Shown here in pieces: positions 26,754 through 35,157 of a DNA stretch of 64,000 nt. Below the pieces are notes generated by a model. The model saw only the letters and a program-made list of their open reading frames with translations, ran no database searches and was not told where the DNA came from. A program made the translations under genes and the position numbers. The stretch spans positions 186,001 to 250,000 of the forward strand of contig CP081161.1 in NCBI GenBank assembly GCA_025141675.1, in the 5' to 3' direction. How positions within the stretch are numbered: the stretch's first letter is position 1; every line of letters begins with the position of its first letter. Source of the DNA: Rhodobacteraceae bacterium S2214 (GTDB taxonomy: Bacteria > Pseudomonadota > Alphaproteobacteria > Rhodobacterales > Rhodobacteraceae).

Positions 26754-26902
26754 GGTTCAGTCTCCCTCGTTTTATACTTTAACAACCCATAGGGTCCCCT
26801 ACCGTCTGAGTGAACGGTATATGGTGGCTATCCACTACAATTTGTGTGTCCTGCGCAAGGAAAATAACGCGTTTTCCACTGTTTTTTGCAGGTTTTGCGC
26901 CT

Positions 26903-28384
26903 TTAGAGGAACGCTGTTTCCTCAAAGCTGCGTAATTTACGGCTGTGAATGCGTTCTAGCGGCATATCACGCAAGCCTTCCATCGCCCTGATTCCGATCA
27001 TCAGGTGACGAGCCACCTGTGTTTTATAGAAATCAGACGCCATTCCGGGCAACTTCAGTTCCCCGTGTAGCGGCTTATCCGACACACACAAGAGCGTACC
27101 ATACGGCACCCTGAACCGAAAACCGTTCGCCGCGATGGTCGCGCTTTCCATATCTAGCGCAATCGCTCGTGACTGCGACAGCCGTTGCACTGGGCCCGCT
27201 TGTTCGCGCAATTCCCAGTTCCGGTTGTCGATGGTGGCAACGGTACCGGTCCGCATAATTTTCTTCAGTTCGTAGCCTTTCAGCTTGGTCACGTCGGCCA
27301 CAGCCGTTTCCAACGCAATCTGAATTTCGGCCAACGCAGGGATCGGGACCCAAACGGGCAGATCATCGTCCAAAACGTGATCTTCACGCAGGTACGCATG
27401 AGCCAACACAAAATCACCTAGGCTTTGCGAATTGCGCAGCCCAGCGCAGTGACCCACCATCAACCACGCGTGGGGGCGCAGAACCGCGATATGGTCAGTC
27501 GCCGTTTTCGCATTTGATGGACCGACACCGATATTGACCAACGTAATGCCACCGCCGCCTTCACGTTTGAGGTGATACGTTGGCATTTGCGGCAGTTTCG
27601 CAGGCGCATGCAACGGTGCATCTGCATCAGTGATTTCCACGTTGCCGGTACTGACAAAACTTGTGTAGCCGCTATCTGGATCAGCTAGCATTTGACGCGC
27701 GTAACCTTCGAATTCCTCTACATAGAACTGATAGTTCGTGAATAGAATATGGTTCTGGAAATGCTCTGCTGCGGTGGCTGTATAATGCTGCAAACGCGCC
27801 AACGAATAATCCACGCGCTGCGCTGTGAATGGCGCCAATGGTGCGGACCCGTCTGGGTACTGGAACCCTGCCCCGTTCACGATGTTATCGTGGGTCGTAC
27901 TGAGATCCGGCACATCGAATACGTCGCGCAATGCGAAATCCATCGACCCTTCTTGCGGAACAGTCATCGTGGAATCGTTCGCCACGGCAAAGTGAACCGG
28001 CATCTCTGTGTCGGAACAACCGATCACAACCGACACTCCGTGGTTTTCGATCAACAGACCGATCTGTTGCTCAAGATAATGCTGAAACAGATCGGGACGG
28101 GTCACTGTCGTGCTATATTCACCCGGCTCTGCGACGTGGCCGAAGGACAGGCGGCTGTCCGCCTTTGTGTAGCTTGTCGTCGTCAGGCGGATTTCAGGGT
28201 AAAACGCGCGGTATTTATGCGCAGGCGTCTTGCCAGACACCGCTTCAGCAAAGTGTCCACAAAGGAACTGCGTCGCTGTGCGGTAGATTTCATTCAGGCG
28301 GGCGACGGCTGCTGCCGGATCGGTAAAGCTTTCAGGGGCTGGCACATCGGGTGTCAGCAAGGTGCGTGTATTTTCATTCATCAT
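26903..28384 (-). CDS. amn: AMP nucleosidase
   Basis: This 493-residue enzyme splits AMP to adenine and ribose 5-phosphate. The N-terminal half is the Amn-specific domain, and the C-terminal half is a nucleoside-phosphorylase-like fold (NIGVGPSNAKTATDHIAVLRPHAWLMVGHCAGL, then ALDMESATIAANGFRFRVPYGTLLCVSDKPLHGELK). The length fits the E. coli protein. It sits 24 bases after adenine deaminase on the same strand. The pair would convert AMP to hypoxanthine via adenine and link nucleotide turnover to the purine-ring pathway. Confidence 0.94.
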   Translation of the reverse strand: MMNENTRTLLTPDVPAPESFTDPAAAVARLNEIYRTATQFLCGHFAEAVSGKTPAHKYRAFYPEIRLTTTSYTKADSRLSFGHVAEPGEYSTTVTRPDLFQHYLEQQIGLLIENHGVSVVIGCSDTEMPVHFAVANDSTMTVPQEGSMDFALRDVFDVPDLSTTHDNIVNGAGFQYPDGSAPLAPFTAQRVDYSLARLQHYTATAAEHFQNHILFTNYQFYVEEFEGYARQMLADPDSGYTSFVSTGNVEITDADAPLHAPAKLPQMPTYHLKREGGGGITLVNIGVGPSNAKTATDHIAVLRPHAWLMVGHCAGLRNSQSLGDFVLAHAYLREDHVLDDDLPVWVPIPALAEIQIALETAVADVTKLKGYELKKIMRTGTVATIDNRNWELREQAGPVQRLSQSRAIALDMESATIAANGFRFRVPYGTLLCVSDKPLHGELKLPGMASDFYKTQVARHLMIGIRAMEGLRDMPLERIHSRKLRSFEETAFL

Positions 28385-28408
28385 ACGATTATCTTCACTT
28401 ATTCTTAT

Positions 28409-30214
28409 TTATTTTTCGTTTTCATCTTCAAACAGCGACGTCATTTCAAACTTGGTCACATCGACCAAACCCAAATCAGAAATGCGTAACGCGGGGATGA
28501 CCACCAACGCGAGAAGCGAATGCTGCATATAGGCATTGTTCAGCGTACATCCACATGCGGCCATCGCTGCGACCATTTGATCGGCGTTTGCAGCCACTTC
28601 CGCTGCGGGTCTGTCTGACATCAATCCGGCAATAGGCAATTCGATCAATGCGATTTCCTTGCCGTCTTTCCAGACAGTTACGCCGCCGCCAACTTCACCC
28701 AGACGGTTCGCCGCCTGCGCCATGCAAGCGCGGTCTGTGCCGACCACAATCATGTGATGGCTATCATGGGCGACGGTCGACGCGATTGCCATGTCGCCTG
28801 TGTAGCCAAAGCCGGACACAAAGCCGTTGACCACATCACCCGTCGCGCGATGCCGTTCGACAAGCGCGATTTGGCAAGTTTTGCCTTCACCCTGCACCAC
28901 ACCCTCTACGACGGGCAGGTCAGCGGTCAAGGCCTCTGTTGGCGCTTGGTTTTCGACGACGCCGATGACCTTGGCGGACACGGTGTTTTTGCCCGCAGGC
29001 GCTGCGATCTCAAAATCAGCGGCGGCAAGCGTCTTGCCCATATGCACCGTCTGGCGCGCCTTTTCAGGCCACGCGTAATGCGGGCAATCGACGGTGATCT
29101 TGCCTGCCTCTGCCACCTTCACCCCGCGTGCGTAAACCACATCAATCGGCAGTGTCTTCAAATCAGACGTCAGAATGACATCGGCCCTGCGACCCGGTGC
29201 AATCGACCCGAGTTCACGTTCCAAGCCAAAGTGTGTCGCCGTGTTGATCGTCGCCATTTGCAACGCAATCACAGGATCACACCCGCACTCAATCGCATGA
29301 CGCACAACGCGGTTCATGTGGCCGTCGTTGACCAAGGTTCCGGCCATGCAATCATCTGTGCACAGAATGAAGTTGCGTGGATCAAGCCCCTTTTCCGTCA
29401 CAGCAGTGATCTGGCTTTCGACGTCATACCACGCAGAGCCAAGCCGCATCATCGATTTCATCCCAAGCCGGACACGGGCAATCGCATCTACTTCGGCGGT
29501 TCCTTCATGGTCATCGGCGGCACCGCCCGCGACATAGGCGCTAAACGGGATACCCTTGTCAGGTGATGCGTAATGGCCACCCACAGTCTTGCCCGCGTTC
29601 ATTGTCGCGGCCATTTCAGCCAGCATCTGCGGATCGCCGTTGATCACACCCGGGAAATTCATCATCTCCCCAAGTCCGATGATACCCGGCCAAGCCATCG
29701 CTTCAGCCACATCATCCGCGGAAATCTCAAAACCTGTTGTTTCCAGACCGGGGGCGGACGGGGCGCAGGACGGCATCTGTGTGTAGATGTTCACGGGTTG
29801 CATCAGCGCTTCGTCATGCATCATCCGCACGCCTTCCAGCCCCAAGACGTTCGCGATTTCATGCGGGTCGGTGAACATCGTTGTCGTGCCATGCGGGATG
29901 ACGGCTGCGGCAAATTCAGCGGGCGTCAGCATACCGGATTCGATATGCATGTGACCGTCGCAAAGACCGGGAATCAGGTAACGTCCGGCAGCGTCCACAA
30001 CGTCCGTATCAGGGCCGATGCAATGCGATGCATCAGGGCCGACATAGGCAAAGCGGCCTTCGACGATGGCGACCTGCCAGCCGTCCAGAATTTCGCGGGA
30101 TTGTACGTTTACAAGGCGACCGCCTTGGATCACCAGATCAGCATGTTCGCGACCAGCGGCGACTGCAACCAAACGGGGGGCGGTTTCAGCCCAAGACTTA
30201 ATGTGTTGTTCCAT
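28409..30214 (-). CDS. ade: Adenine deaminase
   Basis: This 601-residue amidohydrolase-type adenine deaminase makes hypoxanthine and ammonia. Metal-binding motifs are LCDGHMHIESGML and HGTTTMFTDPHEIANVLG. The C-terminal Ade domain includes FGYTGDMAIASTVAHDSHHMIVVG. I chose the ATG at 30214 (MEQHIKSWAETAPRLV); a GTG five codons upstream is possible, and neither has a good ribosome-binding site. It is upstream of amn and just outside the left end of the photosynthesis block. Confidence 0.94.
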   Translation of the reverse strand: MEQHIKSWAETAPRLVAVAAGREHADLVIQGGRLVNVQSREILDGWQVAIVEGRFAYVGPDASHCIGPDTDVVDAAGRYLIPGLCDGHMHIESGMLTPAEFAAAVIPHGTTTMFTDPHEIANVLGLEGVRMMHDEALMQPVNIYTQMPSCAPSAPGLETTGFEISADDVAEAMAWPGIIGLGEMMNFPGVINGDPQMLAEMAATMNAGKTVGGHYASPDKGIPFSAYVAGGAADDHEGTAEVDAIARVRLGMKSMMRLGSAWYDVESQITAVTEKGLDPRNFILCTDDCMAGTLVNDGHMNRVVRHAIECGCDPVIALQMATINTATHFGLERELGSIAPGRRADVILTSDLKTLPIDVVYARGVKVAEAGKITVDCPHYAWPEKARQTVHMGKTLAAADFEIAAPAGKNTVSAKVIGVVENQAPTEALTADLPVVEGVVQGEGKTCQIALVERHRATGDVVNGFVSGFGYTGDMAIASTVAHDSHHMIVVGTDRACMAQAANRLGEVGGGVTVWKDGKEIALIELPIAGLMSDRPAAEVAANADQMVAAMAACGCTLNNAYMQHSLLALVVIPALRISDLGLVDVTKFEMTSLFEDENEK

Positions 30215-30253
30215 CCCCAATGGTTTCACCGTTTTGAGGAAGGCGCAAGAGGT

Positions 30254-30733
30254 CTAGAGCTTCGCAATGTCCAACGGTTTTTGGTCAGGGTTCAGCTGAA
30301 CCATTTTCAGGTTCAGTGCCGCCGCAATTGTCACCCAAACCATGTAGGGCACAAAGGCCATGCCTGCCCAGAAATCGACTTGAAAGTGCGTGATGAGACA
30401 GCCCAATACCGCCAACCAAAGCGCTGCCATGATCGGCAAGGATTTCTTCAAGGCGCGCAACCCGAAGAACACAGGCGTCCACAGTGTATTGAACGCGATC
30501 TGCAGGGCCCAAAAAGCAAGCGCAATTTGCGATCCTTCGATGCCAGCAACGCGTGCGCCCGCAAAAGCGATCAACAGATAAATCGACGTCCATGCGACGG
30601 GAAATACCCAGTTGGGCGGCACCCAGGTTGGTTTGTTCAGCTGCTTGTACCATTCCCCAGTTGGAAACAGCGCACCTGTGGCGGCGGCCCCGAATGTCGC
30701 GAGGAGGAAAATGACGAAGTAAACGAAGTCCAT
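30254..30733 (-). CDS. tspO: TspO/CrtK tryptophan-rich sensory protein
   Basis: This 159-residue outer-membrane TspO homologue has five hydrophobic helices rich in Trp (KPTWVPPNWVFPVAWTSIYLL is the signature loop and helix 2). In Rhodobacter, TspO binds porphyrins and tunes pigment-gene expression in response to O2. Its place after crtB at the end of the photosynthesis block agrees. It lies 35 bases downstream of crtB and is probably co-transcribed with crtI-crtB. Confidence 0.93.
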   Translation of the reverse strand: MDFVYFVIFLLATFGAAATGALFPTGEWYKQLNKPTWVPPNWVFPVAWTSIYLLIAFAGARVAGIEGSQIALAFWALQIAFNTLWTPVFFGLRALKKSLPIMAALWLAVLGCLITHFQVDFWAGMAFVPYMVWVTIAAALNLKMVQLNPDQKPLDIAKL

Positions 30734-30768
30734 GGATCAGCCCTTTGTTACGGGTCGCATCTGCATAA

Positions 30769-31794
30769 CTATGCTTTTTGGCGATTGGTTCCAATTGCTT
30801 CTTGTTCACGCGCTTTCAGGTCCGCAAGAATATCCAGCACGGCCAATGATCTGCGCTGATCAGGCACGCGATGCGACGCCGCATCGACCAAGAACCGGAC
30901 TTCATTGAGCGGCTGTGCATAGATCACCGCTGATGTGGGCATAAACGTCGACACCGCCGTTTGCGTGCCAGCTTGCAGCAACCACCCTAGTTTTTGCACC
31001 TTGCTCGTGTGCGCCCGCATCGAAATCGTATCGTACCCTTGGTGGCGAATTTGTGTACCGATGCCCGCATAGATCAAACGCGCAGCCCAAATTCCGGTAC
31101 GCGCTTTGAAAGGTAGCGCGTTGATCCCTGCTTCAGATCGCAGATAGAGCCGCTGCGCCTCGGCCAATAGGCGTTTCACCATCATCCGCACGGCATCGGT
31201 CGGCAGTGGGTCGCGGGTGAAATTGAACGGATCAATCCCCGCTTCTGCCAGCCAATCCATCGGCAGGTATATCCGTCCCATTCGAGCGTCTTCGCCGACG
31301 TCGCGAGCAATATTGGTCAGTTGCATCGCAACACCCAGATCACAAGCTCGCGCAAGCGCATCAGGGTTGCGCACCCGCATCAAGACGCACATCATGGCAC
31401 CGACAGCACTTGCCACGCGGGCCGAATAATCACGCACGCCTGACAGGTCGTTGTAGCGTCGTTCATCCGCGTCCCAAGCAAGCCCTTCAAGCAAAGCTTC
31501 TGGCAGCGCGCGCGGCATTTCAAATTCCGCAACAATCGCAGCGAATGCGCGGTCTTCCGGAGCGTCGCGCGGGCGACCCGCATAGGCCAAATCAAGCCGG
31601 TCTTGCAGGCGCAAGACGGCGGATGTTTTACACGTGCCTTCGTCTACTTCGTCATCTGCCAAGCGGCAAAACGCATACAGCGCCAAAGCCGGATCACGCA
31701 CGGACACCGGTAATATCTTGGACGCCGCGTGAAAGCTTAGCGATCCTGTGCGGATCGTCTCGCGACAATGGTCTAGATCAGCCGGATCAATCAT
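30769..31794 (-). CDS. crtB: Phytoene synthase
   Basis: This 341-residue trans-isoprenyl diphosphate synthase joins two GGPP to phytoene, the first carotenoid step. The Asp-rich motifs are ADDEVDEG (residues ~46-53) and DVGEDARMGRIYLP. Family segments LQLTNIARD (here MQLTNIARD) and LPTDAVRMMVKRLLAEAQRLY are present. The start overlaps the crtI stop (ATGA), so the two are translationally coupled. Confidence 0.96.
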   Translation of the reverse strand: MIDPADLDHCRETIRTGSLSFHAASKILPVSVRDPALALYAFCRLADDEVDEGTCKTSAVLRLQDRLDLAYAGRPRDAPEDRAFAAIVAEFEMPRALPEALLEGLAWDADERRYNDLSGVRDYSARVASAVGAMMCVLMRVRNPDALARACDLGVAMQLTNIARDVGEDARMGRIYLPMDWLAEAGIDPFNFTRDPLPTDAVRMMVKRLLAEAQRLYLRSEAGINALPFKARTGIWAARLIYAGIGTQIRHQGYDTISMRAHTSKVQKLGWLLQAGTQTAVSTFMPTSAVIYAQPLNEVRFLVDAASHRVPDQRRSLAVLDILADLKAREQEAIGTNRQKA

Positions 31795-33329
31795 TCCGCA
31801 GCCATCCTTATGTCACGCTGTAAGGGCGCATCTGGCACTAATTTGCCCAGCACTTCTGCGCTTGATACCACACCGGGCAGGCCGGCACCCGGATGGGTCC
31901 CCGCGCCGACCAAATACAGACCTTTCGCTTCTTCGCTCACATTGTGCGGACGGAAATAGGCGGATTGCAAAATACGAGGTTCAAGCGAGAAACCCGCGCC
32001 ATGCGGCGACAGATACCGGTCACGAAAATCTTCGGGTGTGTAAATCAATTCGGTCGTCAGATGGTCCCTGAAACCGGGGATTAAACCATCCAGAACATCA
32101 GCGACCTTAGCCTTATAAAGATCGCGCTCCTTACCCCAATCAACGGGGTTTGCATGGCCCAGATGCGGCACCGGCGATAGCGCGTAAAAGGTATCATCAC
32201 CCTTCGGGGCGACCGTTGGATCAGTCACCGCAGGACGATGCACATAAAGCGACATGTCGTCAGCAAGCCTGCCTTTGATAAAAACGTCGCGCAAAAGCCC
32301 TTCGTAACGCGGACCGGACATGATCGTGTGATGACCTACGTCGGCCCATTTATCAGCGGTACCTTTTGTGCCGAAATACCAGACGAACAATCCCATGGAC
32401 CACCGTTTGCGGTCCAGCTTTGCACCTGTCCACCTCTTTGGTTTCTTCAACATCTCTTTGTAAGTATGGCCCGCGTCGGCGTTACTGACGACCAAAGGCG
32501 CGGCTAGTGCTTCGCCATTTGTCGTGCGCACGCCTTTAGCGGCACCATCTTCGACGACGATTTCATCGATCTGTTCACCCAGCCGAATGACGCCGCCTTG
32601 CGATCGGATCACGGACGCCATGGCGTCGGCAATCGCCTGCACGCCGCCGACAGCGTAATGGACGCCATATTCCTTCTCGAGATGGCTGACCAAAGCGTAC
32701 ATCGACGTCACATTCATCGGATCGCCGCCAATAAACAGCGGATGAAACGACAACGCCATTTGTAAACGCGGGTCTTTCACACGGGCCTTTGCAAGACCGA
32801 GGATAGAGCGATCCGCGCGCAGTTTCGCAAACTCTGGCAGCACTTTAATAGTGGACCATGCCTTGTGCATCGGCTCTGCGACCATGCCTTCGAAGCCTAC
32901 AACATAGCGGCGCTGGCTGTCCTTGAGAAAACGCTTGTAACCTTTCACATCGCGCGGCGACAAACGACCCACCTCAGCGACCATACGATCGGTGTCTCCG
33001 CATGCGGTAAATTTCGATCCATCCGGCCAGCGTATCTCGTAGAACGGATCAAGCGGCTTCAAATCAACGTCCTTGCGGAAATCACGACCGCAATCTGCCC
33101 ATAATGCCTCAAACACCTGCGGGACGGTGACAATCGTCGGGCCAAGATCAAAACGATGCCCGCTTTGCAGCACGGATGATCCGCGGCCACCCACGCGATC
33201 AAGCTTATCCAACACTGTGACGGCATAGCCTTTCGCACCGAGACGCATGGCTGCGGCCAAACCGCCCAGGCCTGCGCCCACAACAAGCGCTGCATTGGAA
33301 TCAGGGGAGGAAGCGAAATGTGTCAACAT
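31791..33329 (-). CDS. crtI: Phytoene desaturase
   Basis: This 512-residue FAD-dependent desaturase takes phytoene to neurosporene or lycopene. The FAD fingerprint GAGLGG is at residues 18-23, followed by an acidic beta2 end (VLDK). The C-terminal GLYLVGAGTHPGAGLPGVV is the carotenoid-oxidoreductase signature. The ATG at 33329 lacks a good Shine-Dalgarno and lies inside one of two TGT-N12-ACA sites, so PpsR binding could block transcription close to initiation. It is divergent from crtA. Confidence 0.96.
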   Translation of the reverse strand: MLTHFASSPDSNAALVVGAGLGGLAAAMRLGAKGYAVTVLDKLDRVGGRGSSVLQSGHRFDLGPTIVTVPQVFEALWADCGRDFRKDVDLKPLDPFYEIRWPDGSKFTACGDTDRMVAEVGRLSPRDVKGYKRFLKDSQRRYVVGFEGMVAEPMHKAWSTIKVLPEFAKLRADRSILGLAKARVKDPRLQMALSFHPLFIGGDPMNVTSMYALVSHLEKEYGVHYAVGGVQAIADAMASVIRSQGGVIRLGEQIDEIVVEDGAAKGVRTTNGEALAAPLVVSNADAGHTYKEMLKKPKRWTGAKLDRKRWSMGLFVWYFGTKGTADKWADVGHHTIMSGPRYEGLLRDVFIKGRLADDMSLYVHRPAVTDPTVAPKGDDTFYALSPVPHLGHANPVDWGKERDLYKAKVADVLDGLIPGFRDHLTTELIYTPEDFRDRYLSPHGAGFSLEPRILQSAYFRPHNVSEEAKGLYLVGAGTHPGAGLPGVVSSAEVLGKLVPDAPLQRDIRMAAE

Positions 33330-33338
33330 AGATTTACA
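33321..33338. promoter_or_regulatory. PpsR/CrtJ-type operator, site 1 of crtI/crtA
   Basis: TGT-N12-ACA matches the PpsR/CrtJ consensus palindrome known from Rhodobacter pigment promoters. It overlaps the crtI start codon. A second copy lies 69 bases further right, giving the paired-site layout used for cooperative repression. Confidence 0.7.
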
Positions 33339-33407
33339 CTAAGTCGGGAAATTCGGACTGGCAAGTACAAGCTATGTGTATGCAACCTTTGCAAAAGCAG
33401 ATTCATA

Positions 33408-33425
33408 TGTCAGGGTAAGTTTACA
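33408..33425. promoter_or_regulatory. PpsR/CrtJ-type operator, site 2 of crtI/crtA
   Basis: A second TGT-N12-ACA lies in the divergent crtI/crtA region, 14 bases before the crtA ATG. With site 1 it could repress both directions under oxygen. ppsR itself is in this window. Confidence 0.75.
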
Positions 33426-33439
33426 CAATAGGAATCTTC

Positions 33440-34156
33440 ATGCCGCAAACGGTCACTCTTTCTTTCTTCAGGTTCGCAGGCCCCATCGCACGGATGTGGG
33501 CATTTGCTATGATGGGCTTTGCGCGCAGACCTATGGCCCGCATTCCCGATATCGGATTTTGGAAACTATGCGGGTCCGGCAAGGGCGAAGGGTTCACGCC
33601 GCGCATCGCCCCTGATGTCTTCGCAATCCTCGCCACGTGGCCGGACGCGCAAACTGCACATGACAGGGTAGCCGCGACCCCCATCTATAAACGCTACCGC
33701 GCCGAATCCGTAGAGAACTGGACCGTATTTTTGACCCCAACGTCAGCACGTGGGGATTGGTCTGGTGAAAAGCCGTTTTTGCCACAGCAGATCAACAGCG
33801 GACCTCTCGCGGCGCTGACCCGAGCCACGATAAAGCCCGACATTTTATCACGCTTTTGGGCGCGCGTACCGGATATTTCGGCGATGATCGGGACCGACCG
33901 TAACGTCGCGTTCAAAATTGGGATCGGCGAGATCCCGATGCTGCATCAAGTCACTTTTTCCATTTGGCCATCGCAGGCCGCGATGGACGCATTCGCCCGC
34001 ACCGGACCCCACGCCCAAGCGATCAAGGCAGTACGCCAAGAAGGCTGGTTCAAAGAAGAACTTTACGCCCGTTTCGTCGTTCAATCCGACATCGGCACGT
34101 GGGGCGGCACGTCGCCGCTTGCAAACCTCACCAGATCAGAACTGGACCCCGCATGA
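33440..34156 (+). CDS. crtA: Spheroidene monooxygenase
   Basis: This 238-residue CrtA uses O2 to convert spheroidene to spheroidenone, the keto-carotenoid of aerobic cells. The family segments FRFAGPIARMWAFAMMGFAR and KLCGSGKGEGFTP near the N-terminus and RDVAFKIGIGE-like motif (here RNVAFKIGIGEIP) are present. It begins the rightward crtA-bchI-bchD-bchO unit, and its stop overlaps the bchI start (ATGA). Its presence implies that crtC, crtD and crtF exist elsewhere in the genome. Confidence 0.93.
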   Translation: MPQTVTLSFFRFAGPIARMWAFAMMGFARRPMARIPDIGFWKLCGSGKGEGFTPRIAPDVFAILATWPDAQTAHDRVAATPIYKRYRAESVENWTVFLTPTSARGDWSGEKPFLPQQINSGPLAALTRATIKPDILSRFWARVPDISAMIGTDRNVAFKIGIGEIPMLHQVTFSIWPSQAAMDAFARTGPHAQAIKAVRQEGWFKEELYARFVVQSDIGTWGGTSPLANLTRSELDPA

Positions 34157-35157
34157 CACAGCCTTTCCCGTTTTCTGCTATCGTCGGCCAAGAAGAAATG
34201 AAACGCGCGATGATCCTCACAGCGATTGATCCGTCAATTGGTGGTGTCTTGGTGTTTGGTGATCGTGGTACTGGCAAATCCACCGCTGTGCGCGCATTGG
34301 CCGCCCTTTTGCCGCCCATTGCGGCTATCGAAGGATGCCCCGTGAACAGCGCAAAGGCGGGCGAGGTTCCGGATTGGGCCAACCTCAAAACCAAAGCCAC
34401 ACACGAAGTTCCGACCCCCGTCGTAGACCTACCGCTTGGCGCGACAGAGGATCGCGTGACGGGCGCGCTAGATATTGAAAAGGCTTTGTCACAGGGCGAA
34501 AAAGCGTTCCAACCCGGCCTGCTGGCGCGGGCAAATCGGGGATATCTTTATATCGACGAGGTGAACCTGCTCGAAGATCACATTGTTGACCTACTGCTTG
34601 ATGTCGCGCAATCCGGCGAAAACGTAGTGGAACGCGAAGGGCTTTCGATCCGGCACCCTGCCCGTTTTGTGCTGGTCGGATCGGGCAACCCTGAAGAGGG
34701 CGAACTGCGGCCCCAACTGCTTGACCGATTTGGGTTATCTGTCGAAGTCGCCAGCCCAAAAGACATCGACACGCGGATCGACGTGATCAAACGACGCGAT
34801 GCTTATGAAAATGACAACGCAGCCTTCATGATCCGGTGGCAGGCCGAAGATGCCGCCATTCGCGACCGCATTCTGACTGCGCGTAAAGCATTGAAAGACC
34901 TCAAAACACCTGATGCGACGCTGCGCGATGTCGCGGAACTCTGCCTCAAGATGGGATCAGACGGTTTGCGCGGCGAATTAACGTTACTGAAAGCGGCGCG
35001 TGCTTATGCGGCGTGGCGTGATGATACCGCCCTGACCCGTGCGCATGTGCGCGATGTGGCAGGCATAGCGTTGCGCCACCGCCTGCGCCGCGATCCGCTA
35101 GACGAAGCAGGGTCAGGTGCCCGTGTTGGTCGTGTTGTGGCCGATGTCCTTGGGTAG
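34153..35157 (+). CDS. bchI: Magnesium chelatase subunit I
   Basis: This 334-residue AAA+ ATPase powers Mg insertion into protoporphyrin IX with BchD and BchH. Walker A GDRGTGKST is at 36-44 and Walker B YLYIDEVNLL at 131-140; sensor-type GSGNPEEGELRPQLLDRFG follows. The ATG at 34153 (MTQPFPFSAIVGQ) is the family start; the frame is open upstream inside crtA. It overlaps crtA by 4 bases and bchD by 14 bases. Confidence 0.97.
   Translation: MTQPFPFSAIVGQEEMKRAMILTAIDPSIGGVLVFGDRGTGKSTAVRALAALLPPIAAIEGCPVNSAKAGEVPDWANLKTKATHEVPTPVVDLPLGATEDRVTGALDIEKALSQGEKAFQPGLLARANRGYLYIDEVNLLEDHIVDLLLDVAQSGENVVEREGLSIRHPARFVLVGSGNPEEGELRPQLLDRFGLSVEVASPKDIDTRIDVIKRRDAYENDNAAFMIRWQAEDAAIRDRILTARKALKDLKTPDATLRDVAELCLKMGSDGLRGELTLLKAARAYAAWRDDTALTRAHVRDVAGIALRHRLRRDPLDEAGSGARVGRVVADVLG

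Noticed and set aside
29573..30859. Plus-strand open frame of 428 codons opposite ade and tspO
   Set aside because: It is antisense to two recognised genes, spans their boundary and has no ribosome-binding site or family features.
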